This document shows positions 8,627 to 17,316 of a stretch of DNA of 64,000 nucleotides, piece after piece (the first letter of the stretch is position 1; each line of letters starts with the position of its first letter). The notes under the pieces are model-generated. The model worked only from the letters and a program-made list of their open reading frames with translations, had not been told where the DNA came from and ran no database searches. Position numbers and translations under genes: made by a program. The stretch is from Paenibacillus sp. LS1 (GTDB lineage: Bacteria > Bacillota > Bacilli > Paenibacillales > Paenibacillaceae): positions 124,001 to 188,000 of the forward strand of contig NZ_JAPDOE010000010.1 of assembly GCF_026013365.1 (NCBI RefSeq), written 5' to 3'.

Positions 8627-9260
8627 TGTGTTATCACTGTCAAAACCCTTAAAAGTTAGCCGTCTTCCAGAACCAGTCACAATAAAGAGCAACCATGGTA
8701 AAAGCCTCAAACCTAGTAAGGAGACGAAATCAATCTAAAAATCGATAAGGTTGCGTATATTATCTCTATAATACTAAACCATTAAAACCGAGACCCCGTC
8801 TATAAAATCAGTCATAGAAAGCGCTATAACGCAATGATCGAGAAAAACCAAAAAAAGTGTTCAGAAGCCCATCCTTTTGTGATCTATCACACTAACCCAT
8901 CAAAGTCAGACCCAATCCTTTAAAGCACCATGATAGAGCTCCAACACAATGATCGATACAAAATTCAAAGAAACGGCCTGTAAGGTCACCATGTTGTTAT
9001 CTCTAATACGCTAACCCATTTAAAAGTAAGTCTCCATCGTCTCCATTCATAAAAAGCAACCATGAAAAAAACTACAATTTCACCAAAGAAACAAAGAACT
9101 AAAGAAATAAAATAAATAACAAAAAAGACGACCCGAAGGCCGTCCTTTGTTCTCCCATTACACTAACCAATCAATAGTTAGGCTCAATCTTAAAATCAGT
9201 CTGCGACAAGCTGCAACGTAGTGAAGGGGACGAAATCGATTCTGAAGAAGCGGAGCGTTC
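8627..9260. repeat. Degenerate tandem array with a period of roughly 120 bp
   Basis: The stretch 8376-9391 has no gene. By eye, five diverged copies of a unit begin near 8627, 8755, 8876, 8995 and 9151. Each starts with a TTATC..AC/ATACTAA-CCAT-like core, followed by AAAGT(T)AG-CC-TC and later CAATGATCGA or GACGAAATCGAT-like blocks. Copies are clearly related but decayed by substitutions and small indels. The last copy is the best preserved and runs into the hairpin at 9256-9332. Confidence 0.5.
9121..9144 (-). terminator. Terminator of the M20 dipeptidase transcript
   Basis: Read on the minus strand, GACGGCC-TTCG-GGTCGTC forms a 7-bp stem with a stable TTCG loop followed by TTTTTT. It lies about 250 bases beyond the dipeptidase stop codon, so the transcript would include the hairpin element in between. 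Confidence 0.6.
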
Positions 9261-9332
9261 GCCTTTATCACCGGATTTCACCTTTGAAAAAGGGAATCAA
9301 GGAAATCCGGGGATAACAGCGATCAAAAGAAC
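9256..9332. repeat. Long imperfect hairpin element downstream of the M20 dipeptidase
   Basis: CGTTC, TTATC and CCGGATTTC on the left arm pair with GAAATCCGG, GATAA and GAACG on the right arm in mirror order, with small bulges, around a loop near 9281-9300. No T run follows, so it is not a simple terminator. It may be an interspersed palindromic repeat or an RNA processing site. Confidence 0.45.
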
Positions 9333-9391
9333 GATTCGGCCCCGGAACGTCCACTCAGCACGCTCTCATGAACTGGTTTTAAACACGATGA

Positions 9392-10747
9392 TTACAAACT
9401 CTTCAGAAATTGAACAATCGTCAACAACCCTTTATCAAAGTTCTCCAGGTTGAAGTGCTCGTTCGGTGCATGCAGGTTCTCATCCGGCAAGCCGAATCCC
9501 ATCATGACAGCAGGGATTTCGAGTACACGTGAGAGCTTCTCAACAATCGGAATGGAGCCGCCATCTTTGGTAAAGAGGGCACGAACGCCATACACGTGCT
9601 CATATGCATCTGCCGCTTTTTGCAGAATTGGATTGGAAGGATCGGTGTTGAAAGCAAAAGCTTTCTCGATCTGTTTCACATGCAGCGTTGCACCTGGTTG
9701 AACGTGAGCACGCAGATGTGCTTCGATACGATCCAATACATGTTGTGGATCTTGATCCGCAACGAGGCGGCAGGTAATTTTGGCATGAGCTTCCTTCGGA
9801 ATAACGGTTTTGCTGCCTTCGCCTTGGAAACCACCCCATACGCCGTTTAGTTCCAATGTTGGACGAGCGCCAACACGTTCTACGAACGAGTAGCCTTCTT
9901 CGCCGTACAATTGCTCCAGTCCGAGGTCCTGACGAAGCTGTTCTTCATTGAAGCCTTGTTTCACAAATTCTTCTCTCATCTCAGGAGACAGTGGCAGAAC
10001 GCCATCGTAGAAACCGTCTACACTCACACGACCTTGCTCATCATGCAGCGAAGCGAGCAGGGACACGAGTGCATGCAGTGCGTTAGGTACACCGCCACCG
10101 AATGAACCGGAGTGCAAGTCGGTATTGGCTGTGTTCAGATCTACGTGAAGCGAGCAGAGGCCGCGCAGGCCAGTGGAGATCGCCGGTTTACCTTTTTCAA
10201 GCAGGGACGTATCCGAGATCAGTACCATGTCTGCACGCAGCTTGTCCGTATTGTCATTCAGATAGATGGGCAAGTTCGGGCTGGAGATTTCCTCTTCGCC
10301 TTCAATGCAGAACTTGATGTTAACAGGCAGTTCTTTGTTTTCGGCGAGAATAGCTTCTACTGCCTTGATATGTAGGAAAATCTGTCCTTTATCATCTGTT
10401 GCACCACGGGCAAACAGCTTGCCATCACGAACAGTAGGTTCGAAAGGAGGTGTCTCCCACAGATTAAGCGGATCAACAGGTTGAACATCATAGTGTCCAT
10501 AGATCAGGGCTGTCGGTTTGCCCGGTGCATGCAGGTGATCTGCATAGACAATCGGGTGTCCCGCTGTTTGAATGACCTCTACGTTTTCCATACCTGCACG
10601 TGTGAGTGCATCTGCTGCCCATTGTGCTGCACGATTAACATCCTCTTTATGCTCGGAAATGGCGGAAATACTCGGAATGGACAACCATTCATTCAGTTCT
10701 GCCAGGTGTTTTTCTCTATTTTGTTCAAAATAAGTCTGTTCTTTCAT
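9392..10747 (-). CDS. M20-family metallo-dipeptidase
   Basis: Predicted 451-residue cytoplasmic zinc peptidase that cleaves dipeptides or removes amino acids from short peptides. Metal-binding motifs in order: YGHYDVQP (His, Asp), ARGATDDKGQ (bridging Asp), IEGEEEISSP (general base Glu and metal Glu) and LHAPNEHF near the end. A dimerisation lid lies between them (residues about 205-360). An alternative ATG six codons upstream overlaps the AAGGAGG, so the ATG at 10747 is the start. It belongs to the M20 dipeptidase subgroup related to carnosinases. No operon partner. Confidence 0.92.
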   Translation of the reverse strand: MKEQTYFEQNREKHLAELNEWLSIPSISAISEHKEDVNRAAQWAADALTRAGMENVEVIQTAGHPIVYADHLHAPGKPTALIYGHYDVQPVDPLNLWETPPFEPTVRDGKLFARGATDDKGQIFLHIKAVEAILAENKELPVNIKFCIEGEEEISSPNLPIYLNDNTDKLRADMVLISDTSLLEKGKPAISTGLRGLCSLHVDLNTANTDLHSGSFGGGVPNALHALVSLLASLHDEQGRVSVDGFYDGVLPLSPEMREEFVKQGFNEEQLRQDLGLEQLYGEEGYSFVERVGARPTLELNGVWGGFQGEGSKTVIPKEAHAKITCRLVADQDPQHVLDRIEAHLRAHVQPGATLHVKQIEKAFAFNTDPSNPILQKAADAYEHVYGVRALFTKDGGSIPIVEKLSRVLEIPAVMMGFGLPDENLHAPNEHFNLENFDKGLLTIVQFLKSL

Positions 10748-10842
10748 TAAAAAGGCCTCCTTCATGTTTGCTTTATCTCATTGTAATCCATTTTGTCATG
10801 TTAATAAAACATTGGTTAAAAAAATGATCGGTTACAGATCGT

Positions 10843-10871
10843 TTCATTCACCTGAGAATTGTGCGTATAAT
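10843..10871 (+). promoter_or_regulatory. Probable sigma-A promoter of the AraC-type sensor gene
   Basis: A perfect -10 TATAAT at 10866-10871 is preceded by a weak -35 TTCATT at 10843-10848 with a 17-base spacer. A short reading frame (ATG 10948, 17 codons) with its own GAGGA site lies between it and the sensor gene. Confidence 0.5.
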
Positions 10872-10987
10872 ACAAGAAAAGGATTTCATCCATATATTCT
10901 CATATGTATTTTTCATTCATCCAACAAGGGGAGTTGAGGAAGTTTCCATGACAGTCAGACCCGATGCAAGCAGGCAGGTGAGCAGCG

Positions 10988-13393
10988 ATGGAACCGACTA
11001 GGAGCGATCGAATATTTGGCAGATTCAAGCGTTTATCCGATTTGAAGGCAGGAAGACATAAAGGACGATTTTATCGAAACAGCCTCATGCTTATTTTACT
11101 CATTGCCAGCATTCCCGGGCTAATCACAGGTATCATCATGTATCAACAGGTGGTTGGACGGATGGAGACCGAATTCAATCGGATGCATCAGAACCAGATC
11201 GAGAACCGGGCACGTAATGTGGATGATCAGCTGGCTTATCTGGAGATGAACTTATCCCATTGGGCTTTTGAGCCGAGGTTTGGCAATGCATTACGTACAC
11301 TGGATTTTGTGTATTATTTCAATGAAACGCAGGAGATTGTCACTACATTATATGTATTGCAAGGTTCCCACCCGCTGATCAAGTCAGCACAGCTGTATTT
11401 GCAGGAGCCGAAGCCGATCTTGTTTAATCGGGATTATACCGAATTGAACGATGAAGCCAAGATACAGGCATATGATCAATACCTCTCCATGGGCAATCAC
11501 GTGTACTGGACAGACTGGGTTCCCAGCATCAACAGAGATACCGCCCCTTCGACCAACGACAGTCTACTGCATACGGATGCAGGCAATGCACTGGTTCTTG
11601 TACATAAGATTCCGGGGGAGAGCATTAATCCATTTGGGGCACTGATTATTACGTTGGATAACGAGAAAGTCGCCAGTTTATTGAAAACGCTTACTCCATA
11701 CGATGAAGGCTTAACGTTCCTCATGGATCAGGAAGGAAACACACTGGTTACCGGTAATCCGGGAACCGTGGGAGAGAACGCTGCTTTTGAGCAGCAGCTA
11801 AAAGAAGAAGTGGCCCTGCATGCGGACAGCCGTTCATTCCTGTTCCGATATGAGGATCAGACCTATTCCGTCTCGTACGGCTCATTGAGTCGAATTGATT
11901 CGGACTGGACCTATGTTTCCGCTGCGCCTTTGACATCAGTCACTTCGCCAGTCAAGCTGGTATCCAAAATCATCGTCATTGCGAGTATAGGCAGTCTCAT
12001 CCTGGGATTAGTGTTATCCTGGTTTGCTTCACGCCGTATCTATTCGCCTGTAGCCCGGATGCTGCATCTCCTTACGCCTGGCCGAAACGAAACAACACCA
12101 ACCGATGCCAAGCTGGACGAGTTTGAGTTGCTGGAGCAACAGTGGAACGAACTGACCTCCCGCAGTGTCACGGCACATCGCCAGTTGCAGGAGCAGCTTC
12201 CTCATCTGCGTGACAGCTTTGTTTTACAACTTGTGCAGGGGCATCTATACGCCTATAACGAGCAGGATCTTCGGCAACGGATGCGTCATCTCGGCTTTGA
12301 ACTGGAGGGCCAGCAGTTTTTGCTGGTGCAGATGTATTTTACAGGATATGAGCAGCTGCAAGGCAGATTCGGAAGCCAGGACACGGGACTGGTTACTTTT
12401 GCAGCAGTGAATATCACTCAGGAAGTCGCCAAAAATGTTTTCAGGCAGATCAGTGTTATGAACTTTCACGACCTGTCTTCAGCCATGCTTGTGATCGCTC
12501 CCCAAGATGAACCTGTGAAGTCACAAGCGTTGTTATGGGGACAGGAACTGGTGGAGGTCATTGGACGAACGCTCAAAATGAAGGTGACCTTGATGATCAG
12601 CCGCCCAGCGGCTTCACTTCAGGAACTGCCCGGACGATTCGTCGAAATGGAACAGGCCGTGGCTTATCGAAGTGTGGAGGAAGGAAGTCAGATTCTCGAT
12701 CTGGAGGATGAGGCGTGTTTCCGCAGTAATGAAGCAGCTTCCTATCCGCTCGGGTTGGAACGTGAGTTGCTACAGGCGGTCAGACTGGGCAAACAAGCCG
12801 AAGCGGAACGTGTGCTGGAGCAATTCATGAGTGAGATTACGCGGGCAGGAAGTACCGAATTCCAAGTTCAGCAGATGATGCTGCAATTGCTCGGCAGTAT
12901 TCAGCACATGATGCTGCAAACAGGGGTCACACCTTATAAGCTGTTTGGTGGTAGCAACATGTATGAGCGATTATCCGGAATTCGTGAACCTGTACAGATG
13001 AAGCAATGGATGATGAATGAGGTGTTCTTACCTTATATACAAGAGGTTGAGGTACGATCGCAGGAACCGCTGAAACTGGTGGTGGAACGAACGATGTTGT
13101 ATATCGATACGCATTACCGCAACGACATTTCGCTGGAAAACTGTGCTGACGAGGAGCAAATGACACCCTATGCACTGAGCAAGGCATTCAAACAGGTATC
13201 GGGCATCAATTTTATTGATTATTTGACACGTGTGAGAATGGATGCGGCGAAGCAATTGTTACGGGAGACAACGATGAAAATTAATGATGTTGCGGCGGCT
13301 GTGGGATATCAGCACAGTTATTTTAATCGGATCTTCAAGAAACAGGAGGGAGTTACGCCGAGTCAATATCGCGATCAATGGTTTGCACAATAA
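10988..13393 (+). CDS. Membrane-anchored AraC-type sensor/regulator of the carbohydrate locus
   Basis: Predicted 801 residues. A hydrophobic segment near residues 34-55 and a second near 325-350 enclose an extracellular Cache-like sensor region. A cytoplasmic linker follows, and a C-terminal AraC helix-turn-helix lies at about 700-800 (ENCADEEQMTPYALSKAF, then INDVAAAVGYQHSYFNRIFK and GVTPSQYRDQ). Such one-component membrane regulators commonly sit next to Lpl-type sugar ABC importers in Paenibacillus and switch them on when an oligosaccharide is outside. The start ATG follows AGGTGAG. A terminator separates it from the importer genes. Confidence 0.88.
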   Translation: MEPTRSDRIFGRFKRLSDLKAGRHKGRFYRNSLMLILLIASIPGLITGIIMYQQVVGRMETEFNRMHQNQIENRARNVDDQLAYLEMNLSHWAFEPRFGNALRTLDFVYYFNETQEIVTTLYVLQGSHPLIKSAQLYLQEPKPILFNRDYTELNDEAKIQAYDQYLSMGNHVYWTDWVPSINRDTAPSTNDSLLHTDAGNALVLVHKIPGESINPFGALIITLDNEKVASLLKTLTPYDEGLTFLMDQEGNTLVTGNPGTVGENAAFEQQLKEEVALHADSRSFLFRYEDQTYSVSYGSLSRIDSDWTYVSAAPLTSVTSPVKLVSKIIVIASIGSLILGLVLSWFASRRIYSPVARMLHLLTPGRNETTPTDAKLDEFELLEQQWNELTSRSVTAHRQLQEQLPHLRDSFVLQLVQGHLYAYNEQDLRQRMRHLGFELEGQQFLLVQMYFTGYEQLQGRFGSQDTGLVTFAAVNITQEVAKNVFRQISVMNFHDLSSAMLVIAPQDEPVKSQALLWGQELVEVIGRTLKMKVTLMISRPAASLQELPGRFVEMEQAVAYRSVEEGSQILDLEDEACFRSNEAASYPLGLERELLQAVRLGKQAEAERVLEQFMSEITRAGSTEFQVQQMMLQLLGSIQHMMLQTGVTPYKLFGGSNMYERLSGIREPVQMKQWMMNEVFLPYIQEVEVRSQEPLKLVVERTMLYIDTHYRNDISLENCADEEQMTPYALSKAFKQVSGINFIDYLTRVRMDAAKQLLRETTMKINDVAAAVGYQHSYFNRIFKKQEGVTPSQYRDQWFAQ

Positions 13394-13417
13394 CCGTTCA
13401 TACGTCTGTCATTTCTG

Positions 13418-13457
13418 ACCGGCATCCGGCTTTAGCGGATGTCGGTTGTTTCTTTTT
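13418..13457 (+). terminator. Terminator after the AraC-type sensor gene
   Basis: ACCGGCATCCG (13418-13428) pairs with CGGATGTCGGT (13436-13446) with one mismatch, and a T-rich tract follows. It lies 25 bases beyond the stop codon. Confidence 0.7.
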
Positions 13458-13635
13458 CTACCCTGATACAAAGAAAGATAAACCCGCAAAAATGTGCAAT
13501 TCTACCTGCTACGTTATGTGGAATTTCTTGTGAAAATGGCGTTATAGCGGGCTTTTCGGCCATCATGTCGCAGCAATGCAAAAAATGAAGGTTGCCGGAA
13601 AAAGATCGGCTGTATAGTCTGAGTATCAGATTAAT

Positions 13636-13649
13636 TGATAACGCTTACA
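13636..13649. promoter_or_regulatory. cre-like (CcpA) site before the ABC importer
   Basis: TGATAACGCTTACA differs from the consensus TGNAANCGNTNNCA at one position. It lies 20 bases before the first permease start, a usual place for catabolite repression of sugar operons. A possible -10 TATAGT lies just upstream. Confidence 0.45.
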
Positions 13650-13668
13650 TCATTGAGGGAGGGGAGAC

Positions 13669-14655
13669 ATGATGAACGGGAAGACGGACTGGAATACCAA
13701 CGGCACTGCAACCACCCAAGCGGATAGGGCCACAAGGCCCATGAGACAAGAGTCCAATTGGAAAAGGCACATCAAACGAAACAAGTGGTTATATGTGCTT
13801 GTGCTTCCCGGCTTTTTGTACTTTGTCATCTTTAAATACTTGCCCATGTGGGGGATCATCATTGCCTTTCAGGACTACCAGCCTTTCCTGGGCATCCGGG
13901 AGAGCAACTGGGTGGGGCTAGAGAACTTTACGAACTTTTTCTCCAACCCGGACTTCTTCCGACTATTACGCAATACGCTGGTTCTTGCCCTGTATGATCT
14001 TATCTTCTTTTTCCCGGCACCGATCATTATCGCCTTATTATTAAATGAAATTCGGGTGGCTTTCTTCAAAAGAACGATTCAAACGCTGGTCTATGTACCC
14101 CATTTTGTATCCATGGTAATTATCGCCAGTATCACGTACGTGTTCCTGACCCCGCAAGGCGGGGTGTTATACGACCTGATCGCCTGGATTACAGGCAAGC
14201 CCATTGATGTACTCTCCAGTCCGGGTTCGTTCCGTCCGCTCATTATTGTGCAAATGATGTGGAAGGAGATGGGATGGGGCACGATCATTTTCCTTGCAGC
14301 CCTCGCAGGTGTAGATACGGAACAATATGAAGCCTCCATTGTGGATGGCGCAGGACGATTACGGCGGATGTGGCATATCACGCTTCCAGCCATTCGTACG
14401 ACCATAGTCATTTTGCTTATTCTCAGACTGGGGAACTTCCTCGATACCGGATTTGAGCAGATCTATCTGATGACCAACTCCCTCAACCGGGATGTGGCGG
14501 ACGTATTTGATACGTATGTGTACACGGTAGGGATAACGCAAGGTGCATTCAGTTATAGTACCGCTGTGGGACTATTCAAGTCTGTGGTGGGGATCATTCT
14601 GGTACTTGGCAGTAATAAACTTGCGAAAAAATTCGGCCATCCCGGAATTTATTAA
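13669..14655 (+). CDS. Sugar ABC importer permease (LplB/YteP type)
   Basis: Inner-membrane permease of a CUT1-family oligosaccharide importer, 328 residues with about six membrane segments after a 45-residue cytoplasmic N-terminus. The ABC-contact loop is visible as YEASIVDGAGRLRRMWHITLP (EAA motif). The start ATG follows GGAGGGG. It is followed after 12 bases by the second permease and then the binding protein. No ATPase gene is in the locus; importers of this group normally share an MsmX-type ATPase encoded elsewhere. Confidence 0.92.
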   Translation: MMNGKTDWNTNGTATTQADRATRPMRQESNWKRHIKRNKWLYVLVLPGFLYFVIFKYLPMWGIIIAFQDYQPFLGIRESNWVGLENFTNFFSNPDFFRLLRNTLVLALYDLIFFFPAPIIIALLLNEIRVAFFKRTIQTLVYVPHFVSMVIIASITYVFLTPQGGVLYDLIAWITGKPIDVLSSPGSFRPLIIVQMMWKEMGWGTIIFLAALAGVDTEQYEASIVDGAGRLRRMWHITLPAIRTTIVILLILRLGNFLDTGFEQIYLMTNSLNRDVADVFDTYVYTVGITQGAFSYSTAVGLFKSVVGIILVLGSNKLAKKFGHPGIY

Positions 14656-14667
14656 GGAGGAGCGCCC

Positions 14668-15555
14668 ATGAACAGCCGTCTATACAACAGCCCTGCCGGC
14701 AAGGTATTTGATATCTTCAATTACGTCATGCTGGGGATTCTGGGCATATTAACCGTCCTTCCGTTCCTGTATATTATAGGGAATTCTTTCGCAACGGAAG
14801 CCGAGATCACCGAACGCAGTTTTTTTCTCATTCCGAAGGTGTTTTCCTTCAGTGCGTATGAGTATATCTTTTCCTCGTCCACGATCTTTCGCAGCATTGG
14901 TGTTTCCATTTTCATCACGGTGGCAGGTACACTGGTCAATCTGTTCTTCACACTAACGATGGCCTATCCACTATCCAGAAGTGACTTCTGGGGCCGTAAC
15001 GTCATGATGAACATGGTGATTTTCTCGATGTTATTTGGCGGTGGCATGATTCCAACGTATCTCGTCATTCGTGGACTGGGACTGCTCGATTCTTACTGGG
15101 CCCTTATGCTTCCTGGCGCGATCAGCGCTTTTAACTTAATCGTTGTCAAAAACTTTTTTCAGCAAATGCCGCCCGGGCTGGAGGAAGCGGCCCGCATCGA
15201 CGGCTGTTCAGATCTCGGGGTGCTGTGGCGAATTGTTCTGCCTTTATCCAAACCAGTCATTGCCACGTTTGCCTTGTTCTACGCCGTAGGCCACTGGAAC
15301 AATTTTTTCTCGGCACTGCTGTACATTTCCGACAGTGACAAATGGCCGCTACAAGTCATGCTGAGACAGATCGTGTTGCTCTCACAAGCCAGTGTCGGAG
15401 ATATGGCGAACATGGACCCCAATTTTGTTCAGCCACCAGAGCAGTCGATTAAAATGGCGGTGATCGTTGTAGGTACCATTCCGATTTTGCTGGTGTATCC
15501 GTTTTTGCAGAAGCATTTTGCCAAAGGTGTCATGTTAGGTTCAATCAAAGGCTAA
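14668..15555 (+). CDS. Sugar ABC importer permease (YtcP/LplC type)
   Basis: Second transmembrane subunit of the importer, 295 residues, with about six membrane segments. The EAA loop reads EEAARIDGCSDLGVLWRIVLP and lies near residue 175. The start ATG follows AAGGAGGAGC. The gene lies between the LplB-type permease and the binding lipoprotein, all in one operon. Confidence 0.92.
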   Translation: MNSRLYNSPAGKVFDIFNYVMLGILGILTVLPFLYIIGNSFATEAEITERSFFLIPKVFSFSAYEYIFSSSTIFRSIGVSIFITVAGTLVNLFFTLTMAYPLSRSDFWGRNVMMNMVIFSMLFGGGMIPTYLVIRGLGLLDSYWALMLPGAISAFNLIVVKNFFQQMPPGLEEAARIDGCSDLGVLWRIVLPLSKPVIATFALFYAVGHWNNFFSALLYISDSDKWPLQVMLRQIVLLSQASVGDMANMDPNFVQPPEQSIKMAVIVVGTIPILLVYPFLQKHFAKGVMLGSIKG

Positions 15556-15573
15556 AGCCAAGGGGGAGAACGT

Positions 15574-17079
15574 ATGGGACAAAAAACGGGATTCAAAAAA
15601 GGTGCACTGCTACTCTCTGCGTCACTGGTACTGAGTACGATTCTGGGCGCATGCTCCACGGACAAAGCAGGTTCAGGAACCGCTACGGGTGGCACCGACG
15701 AAATTACCATTATGCTTCCGAACTTCGAAGCGGAGAATCCGCCGGAGAACAGTCCAGTCATCCAGAAGCTTGAGGAATTGACCAAGGTAGATGTGAACCT
15801 GCAGTGGGTGCCGAGCAGCTCGTACGAAGACAAATTCAACATTACACTGGCCTCGGGAAAGCTACCCCAGATTATGGTGGTGTTAGGGAAGTCCCCAAGT
15901 TTCATTAATGCGGCCCGAACCGGGGCATTCTGGGAGCTTGGTCCTTATCTGAAAGACTATCCGAATCTGAGTCAAATGAATGAAATCATCACCAACAATG
16001 CGTCCATCGATGGCAAAACCTATGGGATCTACCGGGCACGCGCCCTAGGACGGAATGGGGTCACAATCCGCAAAGATTGGCTGGAGAATCTGGGGCTGGC
16101 AGAGCCGAAGACGATTGATGAATTTTACAATGTATTGAAAGCGTTCACGAAGGATGATCCGGATGGTAATGGCAAGGATGATACGTACGGTCTGGTTGCC
16201 AGCAAATTTACGGGTCCGTGGGATAACATGCAGGTATGGTTCGGTGCGCCGAACAAATGGGGAGATGATGGCAGCGGTGGTCTGATTCCGGCGCATGAGA
16301 CATCTGAATACATGGAAGCACTGAAATTTTTCCGTCAAATCTATAGCGAGGGTCTGGTGAATAAGGACTTTGCTGTGATGGATGCGACGAAACTGCCTGA
16401 TCCATTTGTGAATGGGCAAGCGGGTATCATGGTGGATGTGGCAGATAATGCGCAGCGCATGGATCAGAAAATACTGGATAAAGACCCGAATGCGACTGGG
16501 CGCGTAGATGTGCTGCAAGCGATGGAAGGTCCGAAGGGACTGCGTGATATGCCAACGTCTGGCTACTCCGGCTTGATTGCCATTTCCAAAAGCAGTGTCA
16601 AAACGGAAGAAGACCTGAAGAAGGTGCTGAGCTTCCTCGATCAGCTGAATGAACCGCAATTGCAGGCATTGTTGTACAACGGACTGGAAGGCAAGCAGTA
16701 TGAGAAAAAAGAAGACTACATCATACCGAGCACTGACAAGCTTGCGCTCCGCGACCTGCAGGGTTTAAATCAGATTTTGATGTTTGTGCCAGAAGACAGG
16801 ACGCTTCGCGTCCAACAGACACCTGTCCGTGAAAAGGTTGCACAGGTGCAGAAAGCCAACGAAGAGATTGTCATCGCCAATCCTGGTGAACCGCTGATCT
16901 CTGATGTTTACGCCCAGAAAGGACCACAGCTGGACAATATCATTAACGATGCACGGATCAAATATATCGTAGGCCAGATTGATGAGAAAGGGTTCGAAGA
17001 TGCTGTTGCTCTGTGGAAGAACAATGGCGGAGACGATTATGTCAAAGAAGTTAATGAACTGTACGCTGCATTGAAGTAG
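15574..17079 (+). CDS. Sugar-binding lipoprotein of the ABC importer (LplA type)
   Basis: Extracellular solute-binding protein, 501 residues, family 1. A signal peptide with lipobox ILGAC places the lipid-modified Cys at residue 27. The mature protein shows TLASGKLPQIMVV and the Asp-rich DDPDGNGKDDTYGL (calcium-type loop) seen in this family. It captures an oligosaccharide for the two preceding permeases. The next gene cluster of glycoside hydrolases suggests a pectic oligosaccharide as ligand, which is inference. A terminator follows. Confidence 0.9.
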   Translation: MGQKTGFKKGALLLSASLVLSTILGACSTDKAGSGTATGGTDEITIMLPNFEAENPPENSPVIQKLEELTKVDVNLQWVPSSSYEDKFNITLASGKLPQIMVVLGKSPSFINAARTGAFWELGPYLKDYPNLSQMNEIITNNASIDGKTYGIYRARALGRNGVTIRKDWLENLGLAEPKTIDEFYNVLKAFTKDDPDGNGKDDTYGLVASKFTGPWDNMQVWFGAPNKWGDDGSGGLIPAHETSEYMEALKFFRQIYSEGLVNKDFAVMDATKLPDPFVNGQAGIMVDVADNAQRMDQKILDKDPNATGRVDVLQAMEGPKGLRDMPTSGYSGLIAISKSSVKTEEDLKKVLSFLDQLNEPQLQALLYNGLEGKQYEKKEDYIIPSTDKLALRDLQGLNQILMFVPEDRTLRVQQTPVREKVAQVQKANEEIVIANPGEPLISDVYAQKGPQLDNIINDARIKYIVGQIDEKGFEDAVALWKNNGGDDYVKEVNELYAALK

Positions 17080-17091
17080 TCGTATAAGCCA

Positions 17092-17141
17092 GAGCCCGGC
17101 AGCCGTGCTTTCAGTGTAGCGGAAACAGCCGGGCTTTTTCT
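17092..17141 (+). terminator. Terminator after the importer operon
   Basis: AGCCCGGC (17093-17100) pairs with GCCGGGCT (17128-17135) across a loop that can form further pairs. TTTTT follows. It separates importer and hydrolase genes into two transcripts. Confidence 0.75.
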
Positions 17142-17316
17142 TATCGCTGTAATGACTAGATGCGCGAACCAAATTTCATCCAACTTTCTGGAAAATATGA
17201 CTTCCTGAATATGGTTTTTGATGTATAATCAAAACAAAACAAACCTATTTGAACTGAAATGAACGTTATTGGTAAAGCTGGACGACCACTCTTGAACAGG
17301 CAGGGAGGAAGGCAAC

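Noticed and set aside
8627..9260. CRISPR array in the repeat-rich gene-free stretch
   Set aside because: The units are about 120 bases and diverged along their whole length, with no short conserved repeat separating unique spacers, and there are no cas genes.
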